DNA from: Mangrovicoccus sp. HB161399
Lineage (GTDB): Bacteria > Pseudomonadota > Alphaproteobacteria > Rhodobacterales > Rhodobacteraceae
NCBI RefSeq assembly: GCF_013184745.1
Contig: NZ_JAATVU010000011.1
Span: 62,001-126,000 of the forward strand
Length of the DNA stretch: 64,000 nt
Direction of reading: 5' to 3'
Every line of letters begins with the position of its first letter. Position 1 is the first letter of the stretch. The notes beneath the pieces were generated by a model. It had not been told where the DNA came from and ran no database searches. It worked only from the letters and a program-made list of their open reading frames with translations. Shown here piece after piece: positions 36,849 through 45,994 of the stretch. Position numbers and translations under genes: made by a program.

Positions 36849-37201
36849 GCGGCCCTGCCGAGCATGGCCAGGCCGGTTTCCAGGTCGAGTGCGGTGGGCA
36901 CGTCGGCGAGGGTCAGGCCGAGCAGCACCATGGAAAAGGCCACTTCGGGCTGGATGCCGACGATAACCATGCGGGCGCCGCGCAGCTGCACGGCGGCGGC
37001 GATGTCGCTGAGCGTGCGGGTGCCGAAGCTGTCCAGCACGTCGAGCGCGCTGACGTCGAAGATCACGCCGGTCGCGCGGTGGCGGATCACGTCCTCCAGC
37101 ACCCGGCTCTGCAGCTCGAGGATGTCGCCGTCGCTCAGATCCTCCTGGATCGAGGCGATCAGCGTGCGCCCCTGGCGCAGGATGGGGACCCGGACTGCCA
37201 T
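36845..37201 (-). CDS. rsbS: RsbS-like STAS scaffold protein
   Basis: A 118-residue STAS domain protein, IPILRQGRTLIASIQ-like first strand, and the phosphorylatable site LDVLDSFGTRTL with Ser58 in the position of Bacillus RsbS Ser59. It forms the stressosome core with RsbR and holds RsbT until phosphorylated. It lies 3 bases after rsbR. Confidence 0.9.
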   Translation of the reverse strand: MAVRVPILRQGRTLIASIQEDLSDGDILELQSRVLEDVIRHRATGVIFDVSALDVLDSFGTRTLSDIAAAVQLRGARMVIVGIQPEVAFSMVLLGLTLADVPTALDLETGLAMLGRAA

Positions 37202-37204
37202 GCG

Positions 37205-38113
37205 TCAGCCGTCCAGCATGCGTTCGGCCATCTCGATGCCGTGCTGCAGGTCGCCCGCGGTGCGCAGCGCCTCTCCGGTGACGCCGATCTTGACCAGCGC
37301 CTGCGCGACCTCGGCCGAAAGGCCGGTCAGCACCGAGGAGGCCCCCATCAGCCGCGCCGCGGTCATGGTCTGGATGAGGTGGTTGGCGACGGCGCTGTCG
37401 ACCGCGGCGACGCCGGTGATGTCCAGAACCACGGCGCGGGCGCGGTGGTCGCGGATGCCCTCCAGCAGCTTCACCGTCAGGCTGCGCGCGCGGTAGCTGT
37501 CGAGCGTTCCGACGACCGGGATCAGCAGCAGCCCGTCGCGCAGCTTCAGGACCGGCGTCGGCAATTCGCTCATTTCCCTCTCCCGCTGTTCGATCGTCGC
37601 CTCGCGGGCCTCCACATAGGTTTCCAGCGCCTGCGACATGTCGAAATGGGCGATCTTGATGAGCGACAGCAGCAGCGGCAGCGCGTGCGCCGGATCGTCC
37701 TGCATCTTGGCCATCACCCGGTGGCCGAGGCGGTGCAGGTAGTAGGCGTAGGCGCCGACATAGAGGGTCGGGGTCACGCCCGCGCGCTCGTGGATCTGGC
37801 CGATCCGGCGCCGGTTGCGCACGTAGTCCTCGTCCAGCGAGGCCGAGACCAGCTCGCGGAAGTATTTCAGCTGGCCCTGCTTCACCCGCGCGATCTGCTC
37901 CTCGCCGCGGAAATGCCGCCGCGCGTCCTCGAAGCTCAGCAGATGGGCGTAGAAATCCTCGATGATCGGTTCGGCGAGCTCGTCCGCGGTTACCGCCAGC
38001 GCTTCCGCCTGGCGGCGGTCGGTCTCGGTTATGTCGAACCATCTGAGCTGGTCGGCGAGATGCCCTCCGGGGCGGCCGTGGCCGCCTGCGGATGAGGCGA
38101 TGATGTCATCCAT
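37205..38113 (-). CDS. rsbR: RsbR-like stressosome sensor with globin domain
   Basis: A 302-residue protein, first gene of the operon. N-terminal globin-coupled-sensor domain (about 22-170): DITETDRRQAEALAVTADEL, FYAHLLSFEDARRHF, YFRELVSASLDEDYV and RIGQIHERAGVTPTLYVGAY, with His108 as the likely proximal heme ligand. A linker helix leads to a C-terminal STAS domain (about 187-300) with candidate RsbT phosphorylation sites Ser206 (GTLDSYRA) and Ser240 (AAVDSAVAN). Unlike Bacillus RsbRA, whose non-heme globin has lost the ligand, this domain should bind heme and sense O2 or redox state. Confidence 0.9.
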   Translation of the reverse strand: MDDIIASSAGGHGRPGGHLADQLRWFDITETDRRQAEALAVTADELAEPIIEDFYAHLLSFEDARRHFRGEEQIARVKQGQLKYFRELVSASLDEDYVRNRRRIGQIHERAGVTPTLYVGAYAYYLHRLGHRVMAKMQDDPAHALPLLLSLIKIAHFDMSQALETYVEAREATIEQREREMSELPTPVLKLRDGLLLIPVVGTLDSYRARSLTVKLLEGIRDHRARAVVLDITGVAAVDSAVANHLIQTMTAARLMGASSVLTGLSAEVAQALVKIGVTGEALRTAGDLQHGIEMAERMLDG

Positions 38114-38186
38114 TTCAAGTCCTGCAAGCCTGTGATGCTGCCTGCCGGAGCTTGGCCGGAAAACGGATAATGAATGGTGAAGCCGG

Positions 38187-38206
38187 GACCGGCTTCTTGG
38201 CCGGTC
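38187..38206 (-). terminator. hairpin between the DUF2157 gene and the rsb operon
   Basis: GACCGGC-TTCTTG-GCCGGTC, a 7-bp perfect stem 50 bases after the DUF2157 stop codon. No T run; it may only partly separate the two units. Confidence 0.35.
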
Positions 38207-38256
38207 GCCGGAAAACCTCTGCGGATCCCGGCGGCCGCGCGCTGCGGCCGGAACGG

Positions 38257-39465
38257 TCAGCCGCCGCTGCGGGCCTGTCCGGCGAGCCAGCGGTTGGCCA
38301 TGCGCGCCGCCCAGGCCAGCGGGAACGCGGCCAGCCCGGCGATGACGAAGGCCAGCGGCTCGCCGTCGAGCCGCTCGAAGATCTGCGCATAGGCATGGAG
38401 CACGGCGAAGGCGACGGCGGCGTTGAAGATCCCGCGGCGGAGCGTCACGGCCGACCAGGGGATCAGCACCGCAAGAGCGGCCGCCCAGAGCAGGCTGTAG
38501 GCGCCTTCCGGGATCGTGCGTGCGCCTGCCAGCCAGGCCTGCCGCGCCGCTTCGTAGCTTGCGTCACCGGCGAAATCCGCCCGCTGCGGCTCGAACCAGA
38601 CCGACCCGATGACGTCGCCGCCCATGGAGCCCGCGAAGGCGCAGAGATTGGCCATGACGAAGGCGGCACCGGCCAGGACGGCGGCATGGCGCGCGCCTGC
38701 CGGTCCGAGCCGCGGCACCGCAGCCAGGCAGAGCGCGGCCAGCAGCGCCAGCTGCAGGATGGCCAGGGTCGGGTCGTCGAGCGCGAAGACATGTTCGCTG
38801 CCGAGCCGCCCGAGATCGAGCGCCGGGATCTGGGAGAACGGCAGGATGGCCAGGGCGGTGACCGCGCGCAGGTCGGCTGCGCGCCCGGCCAGGGCGATGG
38901 CGGCGAAGGCATGCAGCCAGAACAGCGTCGCCAGGAGCGCGAAGGGCAGGGCGCTGCCGGTCTCCTGCGCCGCGACCAGCATCCGCCAGAGCCCGCCGAG
39001 ATGCATCGCCAGCCCCATCAGCAGGATGGCCGCGGCCGCAAAATGCCCGTCCGGGCGGCGGAAGAGCCGCCAGCCGCAGAACAGCGCCGTGGCGGCGCCG
39101 AGCGGCACCATCACCGGACCGGCCAGCGCCGGGCGGTTCCAGAGCAGCTCGGCCGCGGTGCCGCCGAGCAGCATGCCCGCCCCGGTCAGCACGGCCGCGG
39201 TGGCGAAGAGCTGCAGGATGCGCGGCGCCCAGGCCCGCAGCGCCAGGCCGCCGCCGACCGCGAGGCAGCCCATGACCGCCACCGTCAGCGCGTCGCGCAG
39301 CCAGAAGATCACCCCTCCGGCCGCGGCCAGGATGCCGAAGGACAGCAGCAGCCCGGCCGCCAGCTCGATCATCGAGGACCGCGCCCGGCGCTCCATCTCC
39401 TCGGCCTGGGCAGGGGAAAGGACCCCGTCCGCCACCAGCCTGGCCGTATCTGCGAGCACATACAT
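38257..39465 (-). CDS. DUF2157-type multi-pass membrane protein
   Basis: A 402-residue inner-membrane protein. A short cytosolic N-terminus (MYVLADTARLVADGVLSPAQAEEME) is followed by about ten hydrophobic helices, the usual shape of DUF2157 proteins, whose function is unknown. ATG 39465 was chosen because AAGGA lies 7 bases upstream; a GTG six bases earlier touches that site. It lies behind a strong terminator of the fab operon and before the stressosome operon. A link with either is not evident. Confidence 0.78.
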   Translation of the reverse strand: MYVLADTARLVADGVLSPAQAEEMERRARSSMIELAAGLLLSFGILAAAGGVIFWLRDALTVAVMGCLAVGGGLALRAWAPRILQLFATAAVLTGAGMLLGGTAAELLWNRPALAGPVMVPLGAATALFCGWRLFRRPDGHFAAAAILLMGLAMHLGGLWRMLVAAQETGSALPFALLATLFWLHAFAAIALAGRAADLRAVTALAILPFSQIPALDLGRLGSEHVFALDDPTLAILQLALLAALCLAAVPRLGPAGARHAAVLAGAAFVMANLCAFAGSMGGDVIGSVWFEPQRADFAGDASYEAARQAWLAGARTIPEGAYSLLWAAALAVLIPWSAVTLRRGIFNAAVAFAVLHAYAQIFERLDGEPLAFVIAGLAAFPLAWAARMANRWLAGQARSGG

Positions 39466-39510
39466 CGGCACGTCCTTCGCTGTGCCGCGGCCCGGTCGGG
39501 GCGGCGGGGA

Positions 39511-39549
39511 AACGGAAAAGCCGCCCGCGCCGGGTCGGGCGGGGCGGCT
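39511..39549 (-). terminator. intrinsic terminator of the fabA-fabB-fabI operon
   Basis: On the minus strand AGCCGCCC pairs with GGGCGGCT (8 bp), followed immediately by TTTTCCGTTTCC, 27 bases after the fabI stop codon. Stem and T run together make a good Rho-independent terminator. Confidence 0.8.
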
Positions 39550-39575
39550 CGGACCTGTTCCGGGATTGCCCCGGG

Positions 39576-40364
39576 TCAGAGATTCTCGGGCTGCGGCATG
39601 CCCAGCACATGGTAGCCGCCATCGACGCGCACGATCTCGCCGGTGGTGCAGGCGCCCAGGTCCGAGGCCAGGTAGACCGCGGTGCCGCCGACGGCTTCCA
39701 GCGTCGCGTTGGCGCGCAGCGGCGCGTTGGCCTCGGTCGCGCGGTAGGTCTTGCGCGCCCCGCCGATCGCGGCGCCGGCCAGCGTCTTCATCGGGCCGGG
39801 GCTTATCGCGTTGACCCGGATGCCCTGCGGGCCGAGGTCGTTGGCAAGATAGCGCACGGTCGATTCCAGCGCCGCCTTGGCCACGCCCATGACGTTGTAG
39901 AACGGCGTCACCCGGTTCGAGCCCTGGTAGGTCAGGGTCAGGATGGTGCCGCCATCGGCCATCAGCGGCGCCGCTCGGCGGGCCAGGTCGATCAGCGAGT
40001 AGCAGGAGATGTTCAGCGAATTCTGGAAATTCGCCCGGCTGGTGTTGATGAACCGGCCCGCCAGTTCGGTCTTGTCCGAGAAGGCGATGGCATGGACGAG
40101 GAAGTCCAGCTTGCCCCAGCGCTCCTCGATGCCCTTGAAGGCGGCATCGAGGCTTTCGTCGCTGGTGACGTCGACATCCATCAGGAAGTCGGAGCCGACG
40201 CTCTCGGCCAGCGGCGCGACGCGCTTGCCGAAGGCGTCGCCCTGGTAGGTGAAGGCGAGCTCCGCGCCTTCCGCGGCGAGCGCCTTGGCGATCCCCCAGG
40301 CGATCGAGCGATCATTGGCGACGCCCATCACGAGGCCGCGCTTTCCGGTCATCAGCTCAGGCAT
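39576..40364 (-). CDS. fabI: enoyl-ACP reductase FabI
   Basis: A 262-residue NADH-dependent enoyl-ACP reductase completing each round of fatty acid elongation. Nucleotide-binding GVANDRSIAWGIA, catalytic Tyr-x6-Lys in FYNVMGVAKAALE, and LAGAAIGG near the substrate loop. It is the usual triclosan target. It starts 6 bases behind fabB, third gene of the operon. Confidence 0.96.
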   Translation of the reverse strand: MPELMTGKRGLVMGVANDRSIAWGIAKALAAEGAELAFTYQGDAFGKRVAPLAESVGSDFLMDVDVTSDESLDAAFKGIEERWGKLDFLVHAIAFSDKTELAGRFINTSRANFQNSLNISCYSLIDLARRAAPLMADGGTILTLTYQGSNRVTPFYNVMGVAKAALESTVRYLANDLGPQGIRVNAISPGPMKTLAGAAIGGARKTYRATEANAPLRANATLEAVGGTAVYLASDLGACTTGEIVRVDGGYHVLGMPQPENL

Positions 40365-40370
40365 GTGCGT

Positions 40371-41597
40371 TTACCCGTGGTACTTGCTAAAGATCATGGA
40401 ACCGTTGGTCCCGCCGAAGCCGAAGCTGTTGGTCAGCGCCGAGTCGATGTCGACGCCCTCGCGGGTCTCGGTGAGGACCTCGCCCGGGCGGATGGCCGGA
40501 TCGAGCTCGGTGATGTTGGCCGAGGCCTGCAGGAAGCGGTGCTCCATCATCAGCAGCGTGTAGATGGATTCCAGCGCGCCCGTGGCGCCCTGGCTGTGGC
40601 CGGCCAGCGATTTCGACGACGAGATCGGCGGAACCTTGCCCTCGCCGAAGACGCGCCGCGCGGCCTCCACCTCGGTCACGTCGCCCACCGGGGTCGAGGT
40701 GCCGTGGGCGTTGATGTAGTCCACCTTGCGCTCGCCCAGGGTCGACAGCGCCATGCGCATCGCCCGCTCGCCGCCCTCGCCCGAGGGCGCCACCATGTCG
40801 GCGCCGTCCGAGGTCGCGCCGTAGCCGGTGATCTCGGCGTAGATCTTCGCGCCGCGCGCCTTGGCATGCTCCAGCTCCTCGAGCACCAGCATGCCGCCGC
40901 CGCCGGAGATGACGAAGCCGTCGCGGGTCACGTCGAAGGGACGGGACGCGGTTTCCGGGGCGTCGTTGTACTTGGAGCTCATCGCGCCCATCGCGTCGAA
41001 GAGGCAGGACAGGGTCCAGTCCACTTCCTCGCCGCCGCCGGCGAACATCACGTCCTGCTTGCCCCAGGCGATCTGCTCCATCGCATTGCCGATGCAATGC
41101 AGCGAGGTCGAGCAGGCCGAGGTGATCGAGTAGTTCAGGCCCTTGATCTTGTAGGACGTGGCGAGGTTCGCCGAGACCGTCGAGGACATGCATTTCGGCA
41201 CAGCGAAGGGGCCGATCCGCTTGGTCGCGCCGGTCTTCTTGACGCTTTCATGCGCCATCAGCATCGCCGAGGTCGACGGACCGCCCGAGCCCGCGATCAG
41301 GCCGGTGCGCTCGCTGGAGACGTCCGCCTCGCTCAGCCCGGCATCGGCGATCGCCTGCTGCATGGCCAGATAGGCATAGGCCGAACCCGGACCCATGAAG
41401 CGCAGCGCGCGCTTGTCGACATGCTCCGCCAAGTTGATCTGCGGGATCGCCGCGATCTGGCTGCGGAAGCCCATCTCGGCATAGGTTTCCTCGCGGCGGA
41501 CGCCGGAGCGGCCGGTGCGCAGGCTTTCGGTGACCTCGTCTGCGGTGATCCCCAGAGGGGAGATCACGCCCAGACCTGTAATGACGACGCGACGCAT
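40371..41597 (-). CDS. fabB: 3-oxoacyl-ACP synthase I FabB
   Basis: A 408-residue condensing enzyme. Active-site Cys162 in [14 protein letters not shown], histidines in [11 protein letters not shown] and [11 protein letters not shown]. FabB with FabA extends the cis-3-decenoyl intermediate to make unsaturated fatty acids; adjacency to fabA supports FabB rather than FabF. 38 bases separate it from fabA. Confidence 0.96.
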   Translation of the reverse strand: MRRVVITGLGVISPLGITADEVTESLRTGRSGVRREETYAEMGFRSQIAAIPQINLAEHVDKRALRFMGPGSAYAYLAMQQAIADAGLSEADVSSERTGLIAGSGGPSTSAMLMAHESVKKTGATKRIGPFAVPKCMSSTVSANLATSYKIKGLNYSITSACSTSLHCIGNAMEQIAWGKQDVMFAGGGEEVDWTLSCLFDAMGAMSSKYNDAPETASRPFDVTRDGFVISGGGGMLVLEELEHAKARGAKIYAEITGYGATSDGADMVAPSGEGGERAMRMALSTLGERKVDYINAHGTSTPVGDVTEVEAARRVFGEGKVPPISSSKSLAGHSQGATGALESIYTLLMMEHRFLQASANITELDPAIRPGEVLTETREGVDIDSALTNSFGFGGTNGSMIFSKYHG

Positions 41598-41635
41598 CCT
41601 CGTGGTCCTTTCGGAGTTGTGCCGGAACCGGCGGA

Positions 41636-42142
41636 TCAGTCGGAGAACAGGCCGACCTTCATGCCGGTGGCAGTGAAGGCGAGCTTGCCGTCCGCGAAGA
41701 TCTTGCCGTCCGCGATCCCGAGTTTCAGCTTGCGGTCCATGACCCGGACGAAATCGACATTGTAGACGATCTGCTTCGTCGCGGGGGTGATCATCTCGGT
41801 GAACTTCACCTCGCCGACGCCGAGCGCGCGGCCGCGGCCCAGCATGCCGCGCCAGCCGAGGTTGAAGCCGGTCAGCTGCCAGAGGCCGTCAAGCCCGAGG
41901 CAGCCGGGCATCACCGGGTCGCCGGGGAAGTGGCAGGGGAAGAACCACAGGTCGGGATGGATGTCGAACTCGGCAACCACGTGTCCCTTGCCATGCTCGC
42001 CGCCATCCGCCGAAATGTCGGTGATGCGGTCCATCATCAGCATGGGAGGCTCGGGCAGCTGGGGATTCCCCGGTCCGAAGAGCTCCCCGCGTGCGCATTT
42101 CAACAGGCCTTCCTTGTCGAACTGCGTAGGATGATCGGCCAT
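41636..42142 (-). CDS. fabA: 3-hydroxydecanoyl-ACP dehydratase/isomerase FabA
   Basis: A 168-residue hot-dog fold enzyme. Catalytic histidine in [14 protein letters not shown] and aspartate in [12 protein letters not shown]. It introduces the cis double bond for unsaturated fatty acids. First gene of the fab operon, divergent from irr; the spacer has two small hairpins. Confidence 0.97.
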   Translation of the reverse strand: MADHPTQFDKEGLLKCARGELFGPGNPQLPEPPMLMMDRITDISADGGEHGKGHVVAEFDIHPDLWFFPCHFPGDPVMPGCLGLDGLWQLTGFNLGWRGMLGRGRALGVGEVKFTEMITPATKQIVYNVDFVRVMDRKLKLGIADGKIFADGKLAFTATGMKVGLFSD

Positions 42143-42190
42143 GCAGCCTTCCTTTTTATGGTCGTTTTCTTAGGTTGCACCCTCTAGCAC

Positions 42191-42237
42191 CCCTCTTTGC
42201 AAGAGGGCAAGGGGAGCCGTCCCCCTGCTGCGGCAGG
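42191..42237. repeat. two small hairpins in the fabA-irr spacer
   Basis: CCCTCTT-TGC-AAGAGGG (42191-42207) and CCCTGC-TGCG-GCAGGG (42222-42237) lie between the divergent fabA and irr starts. They could be operators for a fatty acid or iron regulator, or 5' leader structures. Confidence 0.45.
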
Positions 42238-42245
42238 GAAATTGA

Positions 42246-42275
42246 TTGCGGAAACTGCAGCCTTTGCCATATAAA
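42246..42275 (+). promoter_or_regulatory. candidate irr promoter
   Basis: TTGCGG, an 18-base spacer and TATAAA, 25 bases before the irr ATG. The -10 is good, the -35 imperfect. Confidence 0.5.
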
Positions 42276-42300
42276 CCGGCTGAAGGAGATGTTTCGCACC

Positions 42301-42726
42301 ATGCCCAAGACGCAAGCAGACCGCGCCGGAACCTGGCTCGCACGGGCGGGACTCCGTCCCACGCGGCAGCGCCTGACCCTCGCGACGCTGCTCGTGGGAG
42401 ACGGCGAGCATCGGCATGTCACCGCCGAGAACCTCTATTCGCTGGCGCTGGAGCGCGGCGAGAAGGTGGCGCTGGCCACCGTCTACAACACGCTGCGCGC
42501 CTTCTGCGATGCCGGTCTCGTGCACGAGGTGACGGTCGACGGCTCGAAGAGCTATTTCGACACCCGCACCGACGACCACCCGCATTTCTACTGGGAAAAC
42601 TCATCGGACCTGACCGATGCGCCGGCCGCGGAGATGACGATTTCCCACCTGCCGGAGCCGCCGGAAGGCATGGAGATTGCCAAGGTCGACGTGGTGATCC
42701 GTCTGCGTCCGAAAAGCCAGGCCTGA
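42301..42726 (+). CDS. irr: Irr, Fur-family iron response regulator
   Basis: A 141-residue Fur-family protein. Winged helix: LARAGLRPTRQRLTLATLL, HVTAENLYSLALERGEKVALATVYNTLRAFCDAGLVHEV. The dimer domain has DDHPHFYWENS; the HHH heme motif of rhizobial Irr appears here as HPH. Irr controls iron and heme genes in alphaproteobacteria. ATG 42301 was preferred over ATG 42289, which directly abuts the AAGGAG site; the spacing for 42301 is 12. Confidence 0.9.
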   Translation: MPKTQADRAGTWLARAGLRPTRQRLTLATLLVGDGEHRHVTAENLYSLALERGEKVALATVYNTLRAFCDAGLVHEVTVDGSKSYFDTRTDDHPHFYWENSSDLTDAPAAEMTISHLPEPPEGMEIAKVDVVIRLRPKSQA

Positions 42727-42801
42727 TCTCCGGACGGCTGTTCCGGCCGGGGACGATCCGTGGCACGCTGCCCGGACTGTCCGAGATTGCCGGAGGCCGC
42801 G

Positions 42802-43407
42802 ATGCTGCGCCAAGCCCTTTTCCTGATCCTCGCCCCCGTTGCGGCCCTTGCCGCGGAGGGGCCGTCCTTCGATTGCGCCGGGGCGGAAAGCTCCGCCGAG
42901 GAGCTGGTCTGTTCCGATCCCGGCCTGGCCGCGCTCGACCGGCGCGTGGCCGATCGCTATGCGGCGGCGATGGCGGCGGCGGAATCGCTGGGCTCCGGTG
43001 CGGAGCAGGCCGCGGCGGATCTGCGCGCCTACCAGCGCGGCTGGATCAAGGGGCGCGACGACTGCTGGAAGGCGGAGGACCTGCGGGCCTGCGTCGAGGG
43101 CCAGTACCTGATGCGCGAGGCGGAGCTGGTCACCCGGTGGATGCTGGAGGAGCCGTTCAGCACGGCCTCGTGGATCTGCGGCGGCAATCCGGCCAACGAG
43201 GTCGTCACCATGTTCTTCGGCACCGAGCTGCCCTCGGTGCGGTTCGAGCGCGGCGACCGCATCGACACCGGCACGCAGGTGCGCACCGGATCGGGCGCGC
43301 GCTATGACGGCAGCTTCGGCCGCTACATCTGGATGAAGGGCAGGGAAGCGACCTATCGCGATCCGGACCCGGACGGCACGGAATATTCCTGCGTGCTGTC
43401 GGAATAG
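42802..43407 (+). CDS. periplasmic LprI/MliC-type lysozyme inhibitor-like protein
   Basis: A 201-residue exported protein. Signal peptide 1-17 (MLRQALFLILAPVAALA). An LprI N-terminal type domain (DUF1311, about 20-105) has the cysteines FDCAGAESSAEELVC, WKAEDLRACV and a helical pattern; a C-terminal MliC-like domain (about 120-201) has WICGG...YSCVL with paired cysteines. Such proteins bind and inhibit C-type lysozymes. CGGAGG precedes ATG 42802. Behind irr, perhaps co-transcribed. Confidence 0.82.
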   Translation: MLRQALFLILAPVAALAAEGPSFDCAGAESSAEELVCSDPGLAALDRRVADRYAAAMAAAESLGSGAEQAAADLRAYQRGWIKGRDDCWKAEDLRACVEGQYLMREAELVTRWMLEEPFSTASWICGGNPANEVVTMFFGTELPSVRFERGDRIDTGTQVRTGSGARYDGSFGRYIWMKGREATYRDPDPDGTEYSCVLSE

Positions 43408-43411
43408 CCGC

Positions 43412-44197
43412 TCACACCCATTGCCCGGGCTCGATGAAGCCCAGATCCCACAGCTGCCGCGCCGTGCCGTCGAGCTCGGCGGACCCGCTCCAGCCGCGCG
43501 GCAGGGTGCGGCTGTCGTGATCTGGCTGCGCCTCCAGCCAGGCCCAGACCCGCGGCGAGACCAGCGCGCCGGTCGGGCTGCGGTGCCAGTCGCCGTGGCG
43601 GCGGTCGAGCGCGGGATCGTTCAGCCGCATCTGCGCGTCGAATCCCAGCCCCGGCGCGGCGCGGAAGGCCAGCACCCGGTCGATGCGCCGCCCGGCAGCC
43701 GGGCAGGGCGGACCGATTCTCTCGCGCAGCCCGCCATGGATCGCGTCGCCTGCCATGCCATAGCCCATCCGGTCGATGCCCCAGCCCGCGGCCAGCGGAT
43801 AGCTGTCGAGCACCACGCCGCCCAGCACCGGGCGGCGCTCTTCCTGCAGGAAGGCGAGGAGGTCCGGCAGCGGGCGGCTGTCGCCATGCGGCCAGGCAAT
43901 CCGCTCGCCGTTCCACATCGGCAGGATCCAGGTGCCCGGCGCGGCGCGGGCCAGCGCATTGGCTGCCGCCGCCATTGCCCCCGGCGCATGCACGTCGAAC
44001 GGCGCCGACCCGGTCCAGGCGCCCGCGGGCGCGCTGGCCGGTCCCAGCGCCAGCCGGCAGCGGACGCCCGCGGCGGCCAGCCGGGCGGCGGTCTCCGCCA
44101 CGCCGATGCCGTCCTGCACCAGCACCAGCGCCACCGGCCCGCGGCGGATCGCCGGACGGCAGGCGCTGAGCAGTCGTCGGAAGCTGGGGCAATGCAT
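43412..44197 (-). CDS. conserved protein of unknown function, glycosyltransferase-like
   Basis: A 261-residue soluble protein. The opening VALVLVQDGIGVAETAARLA with a later DSYPLAAGW segment recalls a small GT-A-like Rossmann start, but no DxD motif or complete signature is visible. Cysteine-poor, tryptophan-rich C-terminus. ATG 44197 was chosen because CGGAG precedes it and the alternative extension is unlikely. Convergent with the lysozyme inhibitor gene, divergent from miaB. Confidence 0.6.
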   Translation of the reverse strand: MHCPSFRRLLSACRPAIRRGPVALVLVQDGIGVAETAARLAAAGVRCRLALGPASAPAGAWTGSAPFDVHAPGAMAAAANALARAAPGTWILPMWNGERIAWPHGDSRPLPDLLAFLQEERRPVLGGVVLDSYPLAAGWGIDRMGYGMAGDAIHGGLRERIGPPCPAAGRRIDRVLAFRAAPGLGFDAQMRLNDPALDRRHGDWHRSPTGALVSPRVWAWLEAQPDHDSRTLPRGWSGSAELDGTARQLWDLGFIEPGQWV

Positions 44198-44331
44198 GGC
44201 GGCTCCGGGGTTGCAGCCCGAGCCTTGGGGCAGCTTGGTTAACAAGTCCCTGACGGGCTGGGGCGTTGCGGAGGACCGGCTTTCCGTGTAGGGACCGGCA
44301 ATCCATCCCGTCCGTTGTCCGAGGTGCCGTC

Positions 44332-45657
44332 ATGGCCGAGCCGAAGAAGCTCTACATCAAGACCTATGGCTGTCAGATGAACGTCTATGACAGCGAGCGC
44401 ATGGCCGAGGCCATGGGCGGCAAGGGCTATGTCACCACCGACACGCCCGACAACGCGGACATGATCCTGCTGAACACCTGCCATATCCGCGAGAAGGCCG
44501 CCGAGAAGGTCTATTCCGAGCTCGGCCGCTTCAAGCCTCTGAAGAAGGCCAGGCCCGACCTGAAGATCGGCGTCGCGGGCTGCGTGGCGCAGGCCGAAGG
44601 CGCCGAGATCATGGCGCGCCAGCCGATGGTCGACATGGTGGTCGGCCCGCAGAGCTACCACCGCCTGCCCGAGCTGGAGGAGCAGGCGCGCGCGGGGAAG
44701 AAGGCGCTCGACACCGATTTTCCCGAGGAACTGAAATTCGACCATCTGGCGAAGCGTCCCAAGGCGCGGCGCGCGCCGACGGCCTTCCTGACGGTGCAGG
44801 AGGGCTGCGACAAGTTCTGCGCCTTCTGCGTGGTGCCCTATACCCGCGGCGCCGAGGTCAGCCGCCCGGTCGCGCGCGTTCTGGAAGAGGCGCAGGACCT
44901 GGTGGAACGCGGCGTGCGCGAGATCACCCTGCTGGGCCAGAACGTCAACGCCTATCACGGCGGGGCCGAGGGCGGGGCCTGGGGGCTGGCACGGCTGATC
45001 CGCCGTCTGGCCGAGATCGACGGGCTCGACCGCATCCGCTTCACCACCTCGCATCCCAACGACATGGAGGACGACCTGATCGCCGCCCATGGCGACTGCG
45101 CGAAGCTGATGCCGTATCTGCACCTGCCGGTGCAGTCGGGCTCGGACCGCATCCTCAAGGCGATGAACCGCAAGCACAGGGCGGCGGATTACGTCGCGCT
45201 TATCGCCCGCATCCGCGCGGCGCGGCCCGACCTGCTGCTTTCGGGCGATTTCATCGTCGGCTTCCCCGGCGAGACCGAGGAGGATTTCGAGGACACGCTT
45301 CGGCTGGTCGAGGAGGTCCGCTACGGCCAGGCCTATTCCTTCAAGTACAGCCCGCGCCCCGGCACGCCTGCCGCCGAGAAGGAGGCCAAGATGGTCCCCG
45401 CCGAGGTGGCCAGCGAACGGCTGCAGCGCCTGCAGGACCTGCTGAACCGCCAGCAGTTCGAGCACCAGCAGGCCATGGTCGGGCGCACCGCCTCGGTGCT
45501 CTTCGAGAAGGCCGGACGGATGGAGGGCCAGCTGGTCGGCAAGTCCGAATACCTGCAGGCGGTCCATGTCCAGGCGCCGGACAGCCTGATCGGCCAGATC
45601 GCGCAGGTCGAGATCACCGAGGCCGGGCCGAACTCGCTGGGCGGCCGCCTGGCCTGA
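44332..45657 (+). CDS. miaB: MiaB, tRNA-2-methylthio-N6-isopentenyladenosine synthase
   Basis: A 441-residue radical SAM methylthiotransferase acting on tRNA position 37. N-terminal UPF0004 cysteines in [29 protein letters not shown] and [10 protein letters not shown] hold one 4Fe-4S cluster; the radical SAM motif is [17 protein letters not shown]; a C-terminal TRAM domain (about 380-440) binds tRNA. First gene of the typical alphaproteobacterial miaB-phoH-ybeY-corC-lnt order. Confidence 0.96.
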   Translation: MAEPKKLYIKTYGCQMNVYDSERMAEAMGGKGYVTTDTPDNADMILLNTCHIREKAAEKVYSELGRFKPLKKARPDLKIGVAGCVAQAEGAEIMARQPMVDMVVGPQSYHRLPELEEQARAGKKALDTDFPEELKFDHLAKRPKARRAPTAFLTVQEGCDKFCAFCVVPYTRGAEVSRPVARVLEEAQDLVERGVREITLLGQNVNAYHGGAEGGAWGLARLIRRLAEIDGLDRIRFTTSHPNDMEDDLIAAHGDCAKLMPYLHLPVQSGSDRILKAMNRKHRAADYVALIARIRAARPDLLLSGDFIVGFPGETEEDFEDTLRLVEEVRYGQAYSFKYSPRPGTPAAEKEAKMVPAEVASERLQRLQDLLNRQQFEHQQAMVGRTASVLFEKAGRMEGQLVGKSEYLQAVHVQAPDSLIGQIAQVEITEAGPNSLGGRLA

Positions 45658-45994
45658 GGCCTGCGCACCGCGCTCAGCAGCCGGGATCGCCGCATGGATG
45701 ACGCATCGGCAAGGGACTCGCGCCGCCGCGCCGCTGTCTCGGGCTGGGCGCAACTGCCTATTTTTTGCGCATTATATCCCCGCCGGGCCCGCGGCGGGGC
45801 GCCGCGGAGGCGCCTGAAGTCCTGCGCGCTGAACCGGGTTTCCCGTTGTCCTGCCGGGAAAACATCGAGACTTGGCGTAGTTGGCGGCCCTGGCCCCAAT
45901 ATGTTGCAGAATGATGAAGTTTCATCCTGCCCCCTTGCCAGACCGGGCTTCGGGGGGCACGCTTTGAGTCAGGCCCAAGCCCAAGGAGATCTGC
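45658..45994 (+). other. miaB-phoH spacer with promoter-like and hairpin elements
   Basis: No convincing gene in 337 bases. It holds an AT-rich patch (TATTTTTTGCGCATTATATC at 45759-45778) followed directly by an 8-bp hairpin CCCCGCCG/CGGCGGGG (45778-45799). The patch is the best promoter candidate for the phoH operon. Confidence 0.45.
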
